The notes beneath the pieces were generated by a model. The model made no database searches. It saw only the letters and a program-made list of their open reading frames with translations, and was not told the origin of the DNA. The translations under genes and the position numbers were made by a program. Positions 1-9,043 of a stretch of 64,000 bases of DNA are shown piece by piece. The stretch's first letter is position 1. Each line of letters opens with the position of its first letter. The stretch is taken from NCBI GenBank assembly GCA_024178355.1, contig JAMZNZ010000005.1:58926-122925 (forward strand), written 5' to 3'. This stretch comes from Maricaulaceae bacterium EIL42A08 (GTDB taxonomy: Bacteria > Pseudomonadota > Alphaproteobacteria > Caulobacterales > Maricaulaceae).

Positions 1-1259
1 TGCGCAAGAAGGGCGCAACCATCCATATCGGCCATACGGCTGACAATGTGGACGGGGCTGGTGCGCTGGTGGTGTCAAGCGCGGTCAAGCCAGACAATCC
101 AGAACTGGTGGCGGCGCGCGCGACCCGTGTGCCGGTAGTGCGCCGGGCTGAAATGCTGGCTGAGCTAATGCGTTTAAAACAGGCGGTGGCCGTTGCTGGT
201 ACCCATGGCAAGACCACCACGACCAGCCTGGTGGCGACCTTGATGGATGCGGCCGGGTTCGACCCCACCGTGATCAACGGCGGCATTATCTCGGCCTACG
301 GTTCCAACGCCAAGATGGGCGAGGGCGACTGGATGGTCGTGGAGGCCGATGAAAGCGACGGCTCGTTTTTAAAGCTGCGCGGATCGGTTGGTATCATTAC
401 CAATATCGACCCGGAGCACATGGAGCATTACGGCAGTTTTGATGCCCTGCGCGCTGCGTTTGAACAATTTGTCGAAAACCTGCCCTTCTATGGCTTCGCC
501 GTGCTGTGCATCGATCATCCTGAAGTCCAGGCGCTTGCAGCACGCATCGAGGATCGCCGGGTCATCACCTATGGCCAGTCGCCCCAGGCCGATGTGCGAA
601 TTGGCGACCTCACCATGGATAGTTCGGGCGCGAACTTTTCGCTGACCTTCCAGGCGCGCGGCAGCGATCCGAAGACCTGGGCCAACCTTCAGCTTCCCAT
701 GATGGGCGAGCATAATGTGCTCAACGCGGCCGGTTCCATCGCTGTCGTGGAAGCGCTGGGGGGCAACGAGGCTGAGGTGCGCGCGGGCCTTGCCGGTTTC
801 TCCGGTGTGAAGCGTCGTTTTACCCATGTGGGCGATGCGCTGGGGGCCAGTATCATTGATGATTACGGCCACCACCCGGTGGAGATCGCCGCCGTGCTCA
901 AAGCCGCGCGCCAGCGAGCAGGCAGCGGCAAGGTCCACGCCGTGGTCCAGCCGCATCGCTACTCACGCCTGCATGATCTGTTCGAGGATTTCTGCACCTG
1001 CTTCAATGACGCCGATACCGTGCTGGTCGCGCCGGTCTTTACTGCCGGTGAGGACCCGATCGAGGGCGCAGACTCAGACCACCTCGCTCAGGGCCTGCAG
1101 CGCCACGGCCACCGCGATGTCGGGGTGACGACGCGCGAGGCACTTGCTTCGGATATGAAGAAAAAGTTGGGTGAAGGTGATCTGGTGGTGTGTCTGGGTG
1201 CCGGCGACATCACCGCCTGGGCGGCTGCGCTTCCAAAAGAACTGGAGGCCTTGGAGTGA
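1..1259 (+). CDS. murC: UDP-N-acetylmuramate--L-alanine ligase (5' end outside window)
   Basis: Cytoplasmic ATP-dependent ligase that adds L-alanine to UDP-MurNAc, the first step of peptide-stem synthesis. The reading frame is already open at base 3, so the first residues (roughly 60-70) lie outside the window; a GTG at 48 is internal, because family-like sequence (HIGHTADNV) precedes it. Visible Mur-ligase marks are the P-loop [10 protein letters not shown] near base 205, the EADESDGSF segment near 345 and [10 protein letters not shown] near 860. It is the first of a rightward run of cell-wall and division genes. A palindromic element separates it from murB. Confidence 0.96.
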   Translation, partial: RKKGATIHIGHTADNVDGAGALVVSSAVKPDNPELVAARATRVPVVRRAEMLAELMRLKQAVAVAGTHGKTTTTSLVATLMDAAGFDPTVINGGIISAYGSNAKMGEGDWMVVEADESDGSFLKLRGSVGIITNIDPEHMEHYGSFDALRAAFEQFVENLPFYGFAVLCIDHPEVQALAARIEDRRVITYGQSPQADVRIGDLTMDSSGANFSLTFQARGSDPKTWANLQLPMMGEHNVLNAAGSIAVVEALGGNEAEVRAGLAGFSGVKRRFTHVGDALGASIIDDYGHHPVEIAAVLKAARQRAGSGKVHAVVQPHRYSRLHDLFEDFCTCFNDADTVLVAPVFTAGEDPIEGADSDHLAQGLQRHGHRDVGVTTREALASDMKKKLGEGDLVVCLGAGDITAWAAALPKELEALE

Positions 1260-1287
1260 GGGTGCTTGCTGAACACGGTGGCGCGAT

Positions 1288-1431
1288 CACCCCACCCCAA
1301 CCCTCCCCTCGAGGGGAGGGTGTAGGGATGGCACCTTGCCAAGGGCGAGACCATCTTCTGGGCGTTTCCAAGTCTGAACTCGACGGTGATACTCCATTCC
1401 CTCCCCTCGAGGGGAGGGCCAGGGTGGGGTG
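1288..1431. repeat. Nested palindromic element between murC and murB
   Basis: Two copies of a perfect 20-base palindrome (CCCTCCCCTCGAGGGGAGGG) lie at 1301-1320 and 1399-1418. The outer flanks are inverted copies of each other (CACCCCACCC at 1288-1297, mirrored by GGGTGGGGTG at 1422-1431), so the whole 144-base unit is one large inverted repeat made of two smaller ones. The right arm ends 6 bases before the murB ATG, and its GGGTGGGG is the only purine-rich stretch that could act as a ribosome-binding site. A related architecture, with different sequence, is at 51681-51799. Confidence 0.85.
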
Positions 1432-1437
1432 TTCCTC

Positions 1438-2358
1438 ATGACCAACCTCATCTCCCGTCTTCCGCCCGTTCGTGGCAAGCTGATCGAGAACGCGCCGCTG
1501 TCCGACATCACCTGGCTGCGTGTGGGTGGGCCGGCCGATGTGCTCTTCCTGCCTGCTGATGCGGCCGATCTGGCCCGCTTTCTGGCTGAGACACCGCGCG
1601 ATATCCCGGTCCACGTGCTGGGCGCAGGCTCCAACACGCTGGTGCGCGATGGCGGCGTTCGCGGTGTCGTCATCAAGCTAACGCCCGCCTTTGGCAAAGT
1701 TACCGTCGAAGACGGCTACAAGGTCCGTGCCGGGGCGGCCGCACTCGACAAGGCTGTGGCGAAAGCCGCTGCCAAGGCCGGTATTGCCGGTCTGGAGTTT
1801 TATGTGGGTGTTCCCGGAGCCATTGGCGGGGCGCTACGCATGAATGCGGGCTGCTATGGTTCGGAAACGAAGGATATTCTGATCGAAGCGGTGGCACTGG
1901 ACCGTCGGGGTCGGCGTATCGTCGCGCCGCTGGACGAGCTGGGCTATGCCTATCGCCATAGCGATGCGCCGGACGACTGGATCTTCATTGAGGCGCTCTA
2001 CCAGGGCCAACCCGATACACCCGAAGCGGTGACCGAGCGTATGAACGCCATCACAGAGCGGCGCGAAAGCACCCAGCCGATCCGGGAGAAAACCTCCGGC
2101 TCAACCTTTAAAAACCCCGATCCTCAAAGCTCAGGCGGCAAGTCAGCCTGGCAGCTGGTGGACGCCACCGGCTGGCGCGGCAAGCCCATTGGCGGCGCGC
2201 GCTTCTCAGAGCAACACGCCAACTTCCTGATCAATGATGGGACCGCGACCGCCAGCGATCTGGAGACGCTGGTCGAGCATGTTCGTTCGGATGCGAAGAA
2301 GAAATTCGGCGTTGACCTGCATTGGGAAGTCCGGCGGATCGGGGAGCCTGCATCATGA
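1438..2358 (+). CDS. murB: UDP-N-acetylenolpyruvoylglucosamine reductase
   Basis: FAD-dependent cytoplasmic reductase that converts UDP-GlcNAc-enolpyruvate to UDP-MurNAc with NADPH. The 306-residue product has the FAD-binding segment [12 protein letters not shown], the family signature [17 protein letters not shown], the SGSTFKNP loop that carries the catalytic serine, and a C-terminal LHWEVRRIG with the conserved glutamate. The start is ATG 1438; an upstream in-frame GTG at 1429 lies inside the palindromic element and is less likely. The stop overlaps the ddl start (ATGA at 2355-2358), so the two are probably translationally coupled. Confidence 0.96.
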   Translation: MTNLISRLPPVRGKLIENAPLSDITWLRVGGPADVLFLPADAADLARFLAETPRDIPVHVLGAGSNTLVRDGGVRGVVIKLTPAFGKVTVEDGYKVRAGAAALDKAVAKAAAKAGIAGLEFYVGVPGAIGGALRMNAGCYGSETKDILIEAVALDRRGRRIVAPLDELGYAYRHSDAPDDWIFIEALYQGQPDTPEAVTERMNAITERRESTQPIREKTSGSTFKNPDPQSSGGKSAWQLVDATGWRGKPIGGARFSEQHANFLINDGTATASDLETLVEHVRSDAKKKFGVDLHWEVRRIGEPAS

Positions 2359-3269
2359 CTAAACGCATCGCCGTTCTTCTGGGCGGTCGCTCGCCGGAGC
2401 GTGATGTCTCGCTGGTATCCGGCGAGAAAGTGGCCGAGGCGCTGCGCAAGCGTGGCCATGCGGTCATACATATCGATCCGGCCGATGATGACTGGCAGGC
2501 CCAGCTGATCGCCACCAAGCCCCATCTGGCGTTCAACGCACTCCATGGCGAGTGGGGCGAGGATGGGCGCATTCAAGGCGTGCTGGAATATCTGGGCATT
2601 GCCTATACCCATTCTGGCGTGATGGCGTCGGCCCTGGCGATGGACAAACAGCGCGCCAAGGCGGTGCTGCGCGATGCCGGGATTGCCTGTCCTGAGGGGC
2701 AGATCGTCAACCGGTTTGACGCTGCCAAGGCCCATGTGATGTTGCCGCCCTATGTGGCCAAGCCAAATGCGCAAGGTTCGTCCGTCGGCGTGGTGATTGT
2801 GCCGGAGGGCACTGAAACACCGCCGGATATTCTGGCGTCGGACGATTGGCCCTATGGAGATGAGGTGCTGATCGAGCGCTTCTGTCCTGGCCGCGAATTA
2901 ACGGTTGCCGTTCTGGGCGATCGCGCCCTTTCAGTGACCGAGATCACACCCAAAACAGCCTTTTACGACTACGAAGCCAAATACGCTGATGGCGGCTCTG
3001 TGCACCAGATTCCTGCTGATATTCCAGATGAGGTCGCCGAGGCCTGCAAGCGCGATGCGCTAGCGGCGCACCAGGTGCTGGGATGCGCGGGTCTGACGCG
3101 GTCAGATTTCCGCTATGATCCTGCAACGGGTAAGGTTTGGTTACTCGAAATTAATACCCAGCCGGGCATGACTCCTACATCCTTGGCCCCTGAACAGGCG
3201 GCCTGGTGCGGGATCTCGTTTGAAGATCTCGTCGAGTGGATGGCGGAGGATGCGTCTTGTCCAAGGTAA
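2355..3269 (+). CDS. ddl: D-alanine--D-alanine ligase
   Basis: ATP-grasp enzyme that makes the D-Ala-D-Ala terminus of the peptidoglycan stem. The 304-residue product begins [20 protein letters not shown], as is typical of DdlB. It contains the [14 protein letters not shown] motif, the nucleotide-binding loop [11 protein letters not shown] and the C-terminal metal and substrate motif EINTQPGMT. The start overlaps murB by 4 bases and the end overlaps ftsQ by 13 bases, as expected inside a dcw operon. Confidence 0.96.
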   Translation: MTKRIAVLLGGRSPERDVSLVSGEKVAEALRKRGHAVIHIDPADDDWQAQLIATKPHLAFNALHGEWGEDGRIQGVLEYLGIAYTHSGVMASALAMDKQRAKAVLRDAGIACPEGQIVNRFDAAKAHVMLPPYVAKPNAQGSSVGVVIVPEGTETPPDILASDDWPYGDEVLIERFCPGRELTVAVLGDRALSVTEITPKTAFYDYEAKYADGGSVHQIPADIPDEVAEACKRDALAAHQVLGCAGLTRSDFRYDPATGKVWLLEINTQPGMTPTSLAPEQAAWCGISFEDLVEWMAEDASCPR

Positions 3270-4174
3270 GAGGCGCCAGCGCTCGCGGGTCCTCAAAAGG
3301 GGCAAAGTCGAGCTCTAAGCGCAAGGTCAAATCAGCGCCCCGCAAGGGAAGCGCGAAAACCGTGAACTGGTTTGCCGCCCAGCTGCGCGCGGCCCGTCAC
3401 CGGGTCAGCTATGCCTTCCGTCTGGGCGGGATTGCTGCGCTGGTGCTGTTTGGCCTGATCCTTTCGCTGTACGCGTTTACTGGCGGGCTTGGCGATGCCG
3501 GTCAGGCGATTGCTCGCAATGCCGACCGACAGCTGACGCAGGCGGGTTTCACTGTAGACTGGATCGATGTTTCGGGTGCGAACCGTTTATCCAGCGAAGA
3601 GGTGGCGGCGATCATTGGCGTTGAACCAGGCGATAGTCTGGCCAGTCTCGACCTGGAAGCGGCGAAGACAGCGCTGGAGGCAGAATCATGGATCGCCAGC
3701 GTGCGCGTCTATCGTTTGTGGCCGAACCGGCTCGCCGTCGTGATCGAAGAGCGTGAACCGCTCGCCCTGTGGCAGGTGGACGGCGAACACCACGTCATTG
3801 ACGGCACCGGCACGGTCATCACATCTGCTGATCCAATTGAATTTGCTGACCTTCCCCGCGTTGTGGGGGAGGGTGCCAACGAAACCGCGCGCTCCATGGT
3901 TCAGATGGTACTGCGCGATGACGCCATTGCGCGCCGGGTCAGCCATCTGATTTACGTCGGTGAGCGTCGCTGGTCGCTGCGGCTGGTGAGCGGCGGGGAA
4001 GTCCTGCTGCCTCAGTCAGATCCTGAGGGTGCTTTGAGCCTGCTAGGTCGCATGCATGCTGACCGCGGCGTGCTGGATTACGACGCGCAGATCGTTGATT
4101 TGCGCAATGAGGGTGAAATGGTGCTGCGCCCCTGGCCGGACCGGGCCGCCGAAGCGGCAGGGCGGGGAGCGTAA
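3257..4174 (+). CDS. ftsQ: Cell division protein FtsQ
   Basis: Bitopic inner-membrane divisome protein linking early and late division proteins. The 305-residue product has a long basic cytoplasmic tail rich in Lys/Arg/Ser (residues 1-50), one membrane segment (about 56-75), a POTRA domain (about 90-165, with [17 protein letters not shown] and [19 protein letters not shown]) and a FtsQ beta domain. I choose TTG 3257 because GGAGGA ends 6 bases upstream; an in-frame GTG at 3236 would lie deeper in ddl with no good ribosome site. It ends 3 bases before ftsA. Confidence 0.92.
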   Translation: MSKVRGASARGSSKGAKSSSKRKVKSAPRKGSAKTVNWFAAQLRAARHRVSYAFRLGGIAALVLFGLILSLYAFTGGLGDAGQAIARNADRQLTQAGFTVDWIDVSGANRLSSEEVAAIIGVEPGDSLASLDLEAAKTALEAESWIASVRVYRLWPNRLAVVIEEREPLALWQVDGEHHVIDGTGTVITSADPIEFADLPRVVGEGANETARSMVQMVLRDDAIARRVSHLIYVGERRWSLRLVSGGEVLLPQSDPEGALSLLGRMHADRGVLDYDAQIVDLRNEGEMVLRPWPDRAAEAAGRGA

Positions 4175-4177
4175 CCG

Positions 4178-5497
4178 ATGGGCCTGACGGGCGTGTTTGG
4201 CCGCAAAGCCAGCTCTGACACAAGACCAAAGCCGGGCGTCTATGCCGCTGTCGATGTCGGCGCGGGCAAGACGGTCTGCTTCCTGGCGCGCACCGAACAG
4301 ACGCTGGCCGGCCTGCGTCCGCGGGTGATTGGCGTCGGCCATGTGTCGACCCGCGGTGTGCGGGCCGGAGCAATCATCGACATGGAAGCCGCCGCCGACA
4401 GCGTGCGCTCTGCTGTGGAAAACGCCGAACGCATGGCCAATCACACAGTCAGCGAGGTGGTCTTGTCTGCCGCTGCGGGCGCACCCACCAGCGCCCGCAT
4501 CAGCGTGGACATGGATCTCGCCGCCAGTGAGGTGACCGATCGTGATCTGCATCGGATTCTGGCCGAAGCCCTGCACCAGCATCGCGAGCCGGACCGGGTC
4601 ATGCTCCATGCCTTGCCTGTATCCTGGCGGGTGGATGGTCATCGCGGGGTGAAAGACCCGCGCGGCATGTTTGGCAATCAGCTGGGCGTTGACCTTCATG
4701 TGGTCAGTGCGGCGGCGGATCCGATCCAGAATCTCATTGCCTGTGTGGAGCGCTGCCAGCTGACCGTCTCTGGTGTCGCGGCCACGCCTTATGTTTCCGG
4801 TCTTGGCGTGCTGACCCCGGACGAGCGCGAGCTTGGCGCGCTGGTGGTCGACATGGGGGCCCACGTCACCAGCTTTGCCGTCTTTGCCGAAGGCGCATTG
4901 CAGCATGTCGATGCCCTGCCCGTGGGCGGGGCGCATGTGACCAGCGATATTGCCCGCGGTCTGACCACACCGATCCAGGCCGCTGAGCGCATCAAGGCGC
5001 TCTATGGCTGTGCCCTCGACAGCCCCGATGATGATCAGGTGATGATCGAAACGCCGCCTGTGGCCGGTGGTGACAACGCCACCATGGGCCAGCAGCCGCG
5101 CGCGCTTCTCAATGCGGTTATCCGTCCACGACTTGAAGAAATCTTCGAACTGATGCGCGACCGGCTCGAAGCCGCTGGAGCTGATCGCGCTGCAGGCCGC
5201 AGCCTGGTGTTGACCGGCGGGGCGAGCCAGCTGCCCGGTACCGGTGAGCTGGCCGGGCGCATTTTAGGAAAACAGGCCCGTGTCGCGCGTCCCGAAGCGT
5301 TGGCGGGCCTTGGTGACGCGGTCTCCGGTCCTGGCTTTTCCGCCTGCGCCGGTGTGATCCAGCGCAGTGTGAAGGGGCCGGTTGAAGCTATCTCCGGCCC
5401 GCCGCGCTTTGAACGCGCATCCGCACGCCGCCGCCCGGTCGAAGCGGTTGATCGCGGCCCCAAGGCAATCCTGCGCTGGTTCGCGGAGAGCTTTTAG
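4178..5497 (+). CDS. ftsA: Cell division ATPase FtsA
   Basis: Actin-like protein that tethers FtsZ to the inner membrane and recruits the divisome. The 439-residue product shows the actin-fold phosphate loop near the N-terminus (YAAVDVGAGKTVCFLAR), a second nucleotide motif (GALVVDMGAHVTSFAVF), the adenosine-binding segment SLVLTGGASQLPG, and a C-terminal amphipathic tail ending in AILRWFAESF that fits membrane attachment. The segment around ARISVDMDLAASEVTDRDL belongs to the SHS2/1C region. It starts 3 bases after ftsQ, and the 273-base gap that follows holds the ftsZ control region. Confidence 0.95.
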   Translation: MGLTGVFGRKASSDTRPKPGVYAAVDVGAGKTVCFLARTEQTLAGLRPRVIGVGHVSTRGVRAGAIIDMEAAADSVRSAVENAERMANHTVSEVVLSAAAGAPTSARISVDMDLAASEVTDRDLHRILAEALHQHREPDRVMLHALPVSWRVDGHRGVKDPRGMFGNQLGVDLHVVSAAADPIQNLIACVERCQLTVSGVAATPYVSGLGVLTPDERELGALVVDMGAHVTSFAVFAEGALQHVDALPVGGAHVTSDIARGLTTPIQAAERIKALYGCALDSPDDDQVMIETPPVAGGDNATMGQQPRALLNAVIRPRLEEIFELMRDRLEAAGADRAAGRSLVLTGGASQLPGTGELAGRILGKQARVARPEALAGLGDAVSGPGFSACAGVIQRSVKGPVEAISGPPRFERASARRRPVEAVDRGPKAILRWFAESF

Positions 5498-5510
5498 CGA
5501 TTATCCTGTC

Positions 5511-5531
5511 ATCCCGGACCCATCGGGTCCG
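5511..5531. repeat. TGTCATCCCGGA-type repeat fragment and hairpin after ftsA
   Basis: The bases after ftsA carry the TGTCATCCCGGA motif (5508 onward) seen at the ends of the 7514 and 51393 elements. A hairpin CGGACCC-atc-GGGTCCG spans 5515-5531. A shared block (AGCCGCCCGCAGC) follows near 5542. There is no T-run, so terminator function is doubtful. It is probably a degraded member of the palindromic repeat family. Confidence 0.5.
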
Positions 5532-5688
5532 CAAGTCGAATAGCCGCCCGCAGCGAGCCGGGTTAACCCCGTCGCAGCGAGGAACGCCTTCGACAGACGC
5601 GCCTGTCATTAACCATTTTCTTCAACCTCCCATTAATCATTCGTTCCCGAAGCGTTCTGAAAATTCCTTTGCATTTTGGTAGCTTGGC

Positions 5689-5703
5689 TTAACCGGCGAT
5701 TAA
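5689..5703. promoter_or_regulatory. CtrA-type binding box upstream of ftsZ
   Basis: TTAACCGGCGATTAA gives a perfect TTAA-N7-TTAA, the consensus for the cell-cycle regulator CtrA of Alphaproteobacteria. It lies 68 bases before the ftsZ ATG, in a gap that is unusually rich in further TTAA half sites (5563, 5609, 5633, 5738). In Caulobacter, CtrA is known to repress ftsZ from such a site. The same control here is inferred from the motif and its position. Confidence 0.7.
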
Positions 5704-5770
5704 TCACACGCCGTCATCTTCTGATGATAACCGACCCTTAACCACGCCGCGCCTTGAAGGAGCTGCCCCC

Positions 5771-7384
5771 ATGGCCCTTAACCTGTCTGCCCCGGAAACT
5801 ACGGAGCTGAAGCCCCGCATCCTCGTCTTTGGCGTCGGCGGTGCTGGCGGTAACGCGGTCAATAACATGATCGACTCCCAGCTTGAGGGCGTTGATTTTG
5901 CAGTGGCCAATACCGATGCCCAGTCGCTGGCACGGTCGGGCACCGAGCGTCGTATTCAGATGGGTGCTGCCATCACCGAGGGTCTGGGCGCTGGGGCGCG
6001 CCCGGAGGTTGGTGAGCAGGCCGCTGAAGACTCCATCGCGGAAATCAGTGAGTACCTTCAGGGCGCACACATGGTCTTCATCACCGCCGGCATGGGCGGT
6101 GGTACGGGTACAGGCGCAGCGCCGGTGATCGCGCGCGCAGCCCGGGAGCAGAACATTCTGACGGTCGGTGTTGTGACCAAGCCCTTCCACTTTGAGGGCA
6201 CCCGCCGCATGCGCATCGCCGAGGCCGGCATTGAGCGCCTGCAGGAGCAGGTCGACACGCTGATCATCATTCCAAACCAGAACCTGTTCCGCATTGCGAC
6301 GGAAAAGACGACCTTCGCCGAAGCCTTTGGCATGGCCGACCAGGTGCTGCATTCGGGCGTGCGCGGGATTACCGATCTGATGGTGATGCCGGGCCTGATC
6401 AATCTCGACTTTGCCGACGTTCGCACCGTTATGAACGAAATGGGCAAGGCCATGATGGGAACCGGCGAGTCCTCCGGCGACAAGCGCGCGATCGAGGCGG
6501 CCCACAACGCGATCAACAACCCGCTTCTGGATGATGTGTCGATGAAGGGTGCCAAGGGCGTACTTATCAACATCACCGGTGGCATGGACATGACGCTGTA
6601 TGAAGTCGATGAGGCGGCCAACGAAATTCGCAATGAAGTCGATCCCGACGCCAACATCATTGTCGGGTCCACGTTTGACGAGGCGCTGGATGGTACGGTG
6701 CGCGTGTCCGTCGTTGCGACCGGCATTGACGCAGAAACCGCGACCCAGCCGATCCGCCGTCCAGACAATGTGACCAACGCCTGGAAAGGCCGCGAGACCC
6801 GTCCTCAGCGGCGTCCAGAACCGATGGTGCGCACCAATATGGATGCTGTTGCTGTCAACGAAACGCCAACCACGGCAACGAACACCGCACCGGCCGCGAC
6901 GACAACCTCAGAGCCGACCATGGCTGAAAAGCTCGCCGCGCGTGCCGCTGAGCACGCCCAGGCGATGGCCACGGCACAGACCGATATCGAAGCCAGTAAA
7001 CCGGCCGTGGTCGAGGCCCAGGAACGCCTTGAGCGCGAAATGACGCCTACGGCTGAAACCCAGGTCCAGCCACAGGCGGAAATCCGCGCTGTTGAACCGC
7101 AACCAGCTCCTCAGCCTGCTCCCACACCGGCCCCTGAAACCAAAGCTGAAGCCGAACCCAAGCGTCGCGGCTTGTCGCTCTTTGGCCGCCGCCCGAAGCC
7201 AGCCCCGGCTCCGGTCGAGCGCCCAGATCCGCTGTCGAGCCGCATGGCCGAACCGCGTGAGCCAGCCCGTCCGGCCCAGCCGGCCCCGCGCCCGGCAGCT
7301 CAGGCTGGTGGTGACCTGTTCGGTGACCAGCTGGACGAAAGTGATCTGGAAATCCCGGCCTTCCTGCGGCGTCAGGCGAATTGA
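5771..7384 (+). CDS. ftsZ: Cell division GTPase FtsZ
   Basis: Tubulin homologue that forms the Z-ring. The 537-residue product has the N-terminal nucleotide-binding [13 protein letters not shown] (21-33), the tubulin signature GGGTGTG (109-115), the catalytic T7 loop NLDFADV (211-217) and a C-terminal partner-binding peptide [10 protein letters not shown]. Between about 330 and 515 lies a long Ala/Pro/Glu-rich linker, as in Caulobacter-type FtsZ; this makes it much longer than the roughly 380 residues of E. coli FtsZ. AAGGAG sits 8 bases before the ATG. It is separated from ftsA by its own control region with a CtrA-type box. Confidence 0.97.
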   Translation: MALNLSAPETTELKPRILVFGVGGAGGNAVNNMIDSQLEGVDFAVANTDAQSLARSGTERRIQMGAAITEGLGAGARPEVGEQAAEDSIAEISEYLQGAHMVFITAGMGGGTGTGAAPVIARAAREQNILTVGVVTKPFHFEGTRRMRIAEAGIERLQEQVDTLIIIPNQNLFRIATEKTTFAEAFGMADQVLHSGVRGITDLMVMPGLINLDFADVRTVMNEMGKAMMGTGESSGDKRAIEAAHNAINNPLLDDVSMKGAKGVLINITGGMDMTLYEVDEAANEIRNEVDPDANIIVGSTFDEALDGTVRVSVVATGIDAETATQPIRRPDNVTNAWKGRETRPQRRPEPMVRTNMDAVAVNETPTTATNTAPAATTTSEPTMAEKLAARAAEHAQAMATAQTDIEASKPAVVEAQERLEREMTPTAETQVQPQAEIRAVEPQPAPQPAPTPAPETKAEAEPKRRGLSLFGRRPKPAPAPVERPDPLSSRMAEPREPARPAQPAPRPAAQAGGDLFGDQLDESDLEIPAFLRRQAN

Positions 7385-7390
7385 TTGTCT

Positions 7391-7410
7391 GCGGCCCTGA
7401 GCGGGGCCGC
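7391..7410 (+). terminator. GC-rich hairpin after ftsZ
   Basis: GCGGCCC-tgagcg-GGGCCGC starts 6 bases after the ftsZ stop. The stem is 7 GC-rich pairs. The following TATCTCCTC is only weakly T-rich, so termination may be partial. Confidence 0.45.
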
Positions 7411-7513
7411 TATCTCCTCGCTCTCAAGGAGGCAAGTTCGTCTTTGCTCCGGGCGGCTGTTCGCCTTGCGACGCCTGAGGGCGTCGCGGGCGAAATCCTG
7501 GATCTTCAACATT

Positions 7514-7594
7514 TGTCATCCCGGACTTGATCCGGGACCCACACACTTTTCAGGAATGCCGAAGGTCCCGGATCGCTTCGCGTCCGGGATGACA
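7514..7594. repeat. 81-base palindromic element, TGTCAT family
   Basis: The ends are perfect 13-base inverted repeats (TGTCATCCCGGAC at 7514-7526 and GTCCGGGATGACA at 7582-7594). Inner sub-palindromes are built on CCGGACTTGATCCGG. The element at 51393-51476 has the same ends and similar length but a different middle, so these are two members of one dispersed family. Confidence 0.85.
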
Positions 7595-7652
7595 GTTTTT
7601 GTTGATCCTCCTTCGCGCCCGCTCAGTCGGGCGCGATGTTGGCTCGGTTAAA

Positions 7653-7748
7653 TGTCATCCCCCGGCTTGTCCGGGGGACCCATTCTTTGACCTTGCAGCG
7701 TGTTATCACTCAACCGGCATGGGTGGCCCGAATAAATCGGGCCATGAC
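7653..7748. repeat. 96-base TGTCAT-ended element sharing a core with 62524-62614
   Basis: It begins TGTCATCC and ends ATGACA. The core phrases GGGGGACCCATTCTTTGA and CTCAACCGGCATGGGTGGCC recur, with one or two changes, in the same order at 62524-62614, while the bases between them differ. This shows a defined mobile or amplified unit rather than random GC-rich sequence. Confidence 0.8.
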
Positions 7749-8036
7749 ACCGATAAGGTGAATAGCTCGCCGCCCCGAGCGCCTTAGCGCTCGCAAGGCG
7801 AACAGCCGCCCGCAGCTTTAGCGAGGACCCGACCCCACTGACGTGGGGGAGGACAGAGAAAAACCGAGCGCATTTGTGCTCGAAAACCAGTAACACCGTG
7901 CAACAATCGTTTAATTGCTGCGACTGCTCACGTTGTTAGGATGATCGTGGAATGAGGGGAAATGCCGTCATTTTCGCACGTTGAACTCAGCGGCGACGGG
8001 GGCACTGAATGAAACACTTAATCTGGATGGAGCTGG

Positions 8037-8939
8037 ATGGTCATGCACCGCACCACGCTCAGCGCACCGGCGGTTTGTGCCGGAATTGGACTGCACACCG
8101 GGGCCCGTGTGCGCATGGTCATGAAGCCGGCTTCGGTGGGCTCCGGCATTGTGTTCGAGCGCTCTGATCTTGATGTTGCAGATGCCCGCGTCCCGGCGCG
8201 TCGTGAGTTCGTGCGTTCCACCGACCTTGGCACCACGCTGGTCAACGAGGCGGGTGCGTCTGCTGCGACGGTAGAGCACTTGATGGCGGCATTTGCCGGT
8301 CTTGGTGTTGATGACGTGATTGTCGAGCTGGATGGTCCGGAGGTTCCGGCCATGGACGGCTCCTCTGCCCCCTTCGTGGATCTGATGCTGCAGGTCGGCC
8401 TGACGCAAAGCCCGGCACCGCGCCGCGCCATTCAGGTTTTGAAGACTGTTGAGGTAGAAGATGGTGCGCGCAGTGCGATCTTCCTTCCGTCGGTAAAGCC
8501 GGCGATTGATGTCACCATTGACTTTGATGACCCGACCATTGGCCGCCAGCATTTCGCGTTTGAGGTCAATCGTGATGCGTTTTCCGATCTGGTTGCGCCC
8601 GCGCGGACCTTCGGCTTCCGCCGCGATCTGAATATGCTGCTGAAGAATGGTCTGGCGCGTGGCGGATCTCTCGACAATGCCATTGTCATTGATGAGGGGA
8701 AGGTTGCAAACCCTGAAGGCTTGCGTTTTGCCGATGAGTTTGTGCGTCACAAAGCGCTGGATGCGCTTGGCGATCTGTATCTCGCAGGCGCACCGATTCT
8801 GGGGCTTTACCGAGCAACCCGTCCGGGCCATGGCCTTAATGCAAAAGCGGTTGAAGCGCTTCTGGCGGACGAAACCGCCTGGCGCTGGGCCAATATGGCT
8901 GATGCTGAACAGGCTGAAGGCTTGAAGGTTCATTCCTGA
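8037..8939 (+). CDS. lpxC: UDP-3-O-acyl-N-acetylglucosamine deacetylase
   Basis: Zinc-dependent deacetylase that commits UDP-acyl-GlcNAc to lipid A synthesis, in the cytoplasm. The 300-residue product begins with HRTTLSAPAVCAGIGLHTG and has the zinc motif EHLMAAFAGLGVDD (His about residue 81), the GPEVPAMDGSSAPF segment, ARTFGF and the C-terminal zinc and base motif HKALDALGDLYL. Two starts are possible: ATG 8037 (GGAG 4 bases upstream) or ATG 8043 (10 bases). Its place after ftsZ is the usual end of a dcw cluster. Confidence 0.95.
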   Translation: MVMHRTTLSAPAVCAGIGLHTGARVRMVMKPASVGSGIVFERSDLDVADARVPARREFVRSTDLGTTLVNEAGASAATVEHLMAAFAGLGVDDVIVELDGPEVPAMDGSSAPFVDLMLQVGLTQSPAPRRAIQVLKTVEVEDGARSAIFLPSVKPAIDVTIDFDDPTIGRQHFAFEVNRDAFSDLVAPARTFGFRRDLNMLLKNGLARGGSLDNAIVIDEGKVANPEGLRFADEFVRHKALDALGDLYLAGAPILGLYRATRPGHGLNAKAVEALLADETAWRWANMADAEQAEGLKVHS

Positions 8940-8951
8940 GTAATGACAGAG

Positions 8952-8967
8952 CGCTTTTGCAAAAGCG
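8952..8967. other. Perfect 16-base palindrome after lpxC
   Basis: CGCTTTTGCAAAAGCG lies 12 bases after the lpxC stop. It may be a weak terminator or a protein-binding site. A related GCTTTTGCGAATGCAAAAGC is inside the element at 11616-11731. Confidence 0.4.
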
Positions 8968-9043
8968 TCTGATCGGCTAAACCTTTGTTCCGACTCCGGG
9001 CCGGACGCGGTCCACTTAATGACGTCAGAGGTCGACCGAACAC

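Larger units (their letters stand above)
7385..8036. other. 652-base gene-free gap between ftsZ and lpxC
   Basis: No convincing gene is visible on either strand. The gap is filled mainly by repeat material: the ftsZ hairpin, a 7455-7472 block (GGGCGGCTGTTCGCC), two TGTCAT-ended elements at 7514-7594 and 7653-7748, and a copy of GGCGAACAGCCGCCCGCAGC at 7797-7816. The last 170 bases before lpxC are less repetitive and probably carry the lpxC promoter, but I see no confident -35/-10 pair. Confidence 0.7.

Noticed and set aside
369..956. Long open frames opposite murC and opposite many other genes
   Set aside because: They are antisense shadows typical of GC-rich DNA. The plus-strand genes carry clear family motifs, and the shadows carry none.
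1288..1431. CRISPR array or insertion sequence for the palindromic elements
   Set aside because: There are no regularly spaced direct repeats, no transposase gene and no clear target duplications; the units are short inverted repeats.
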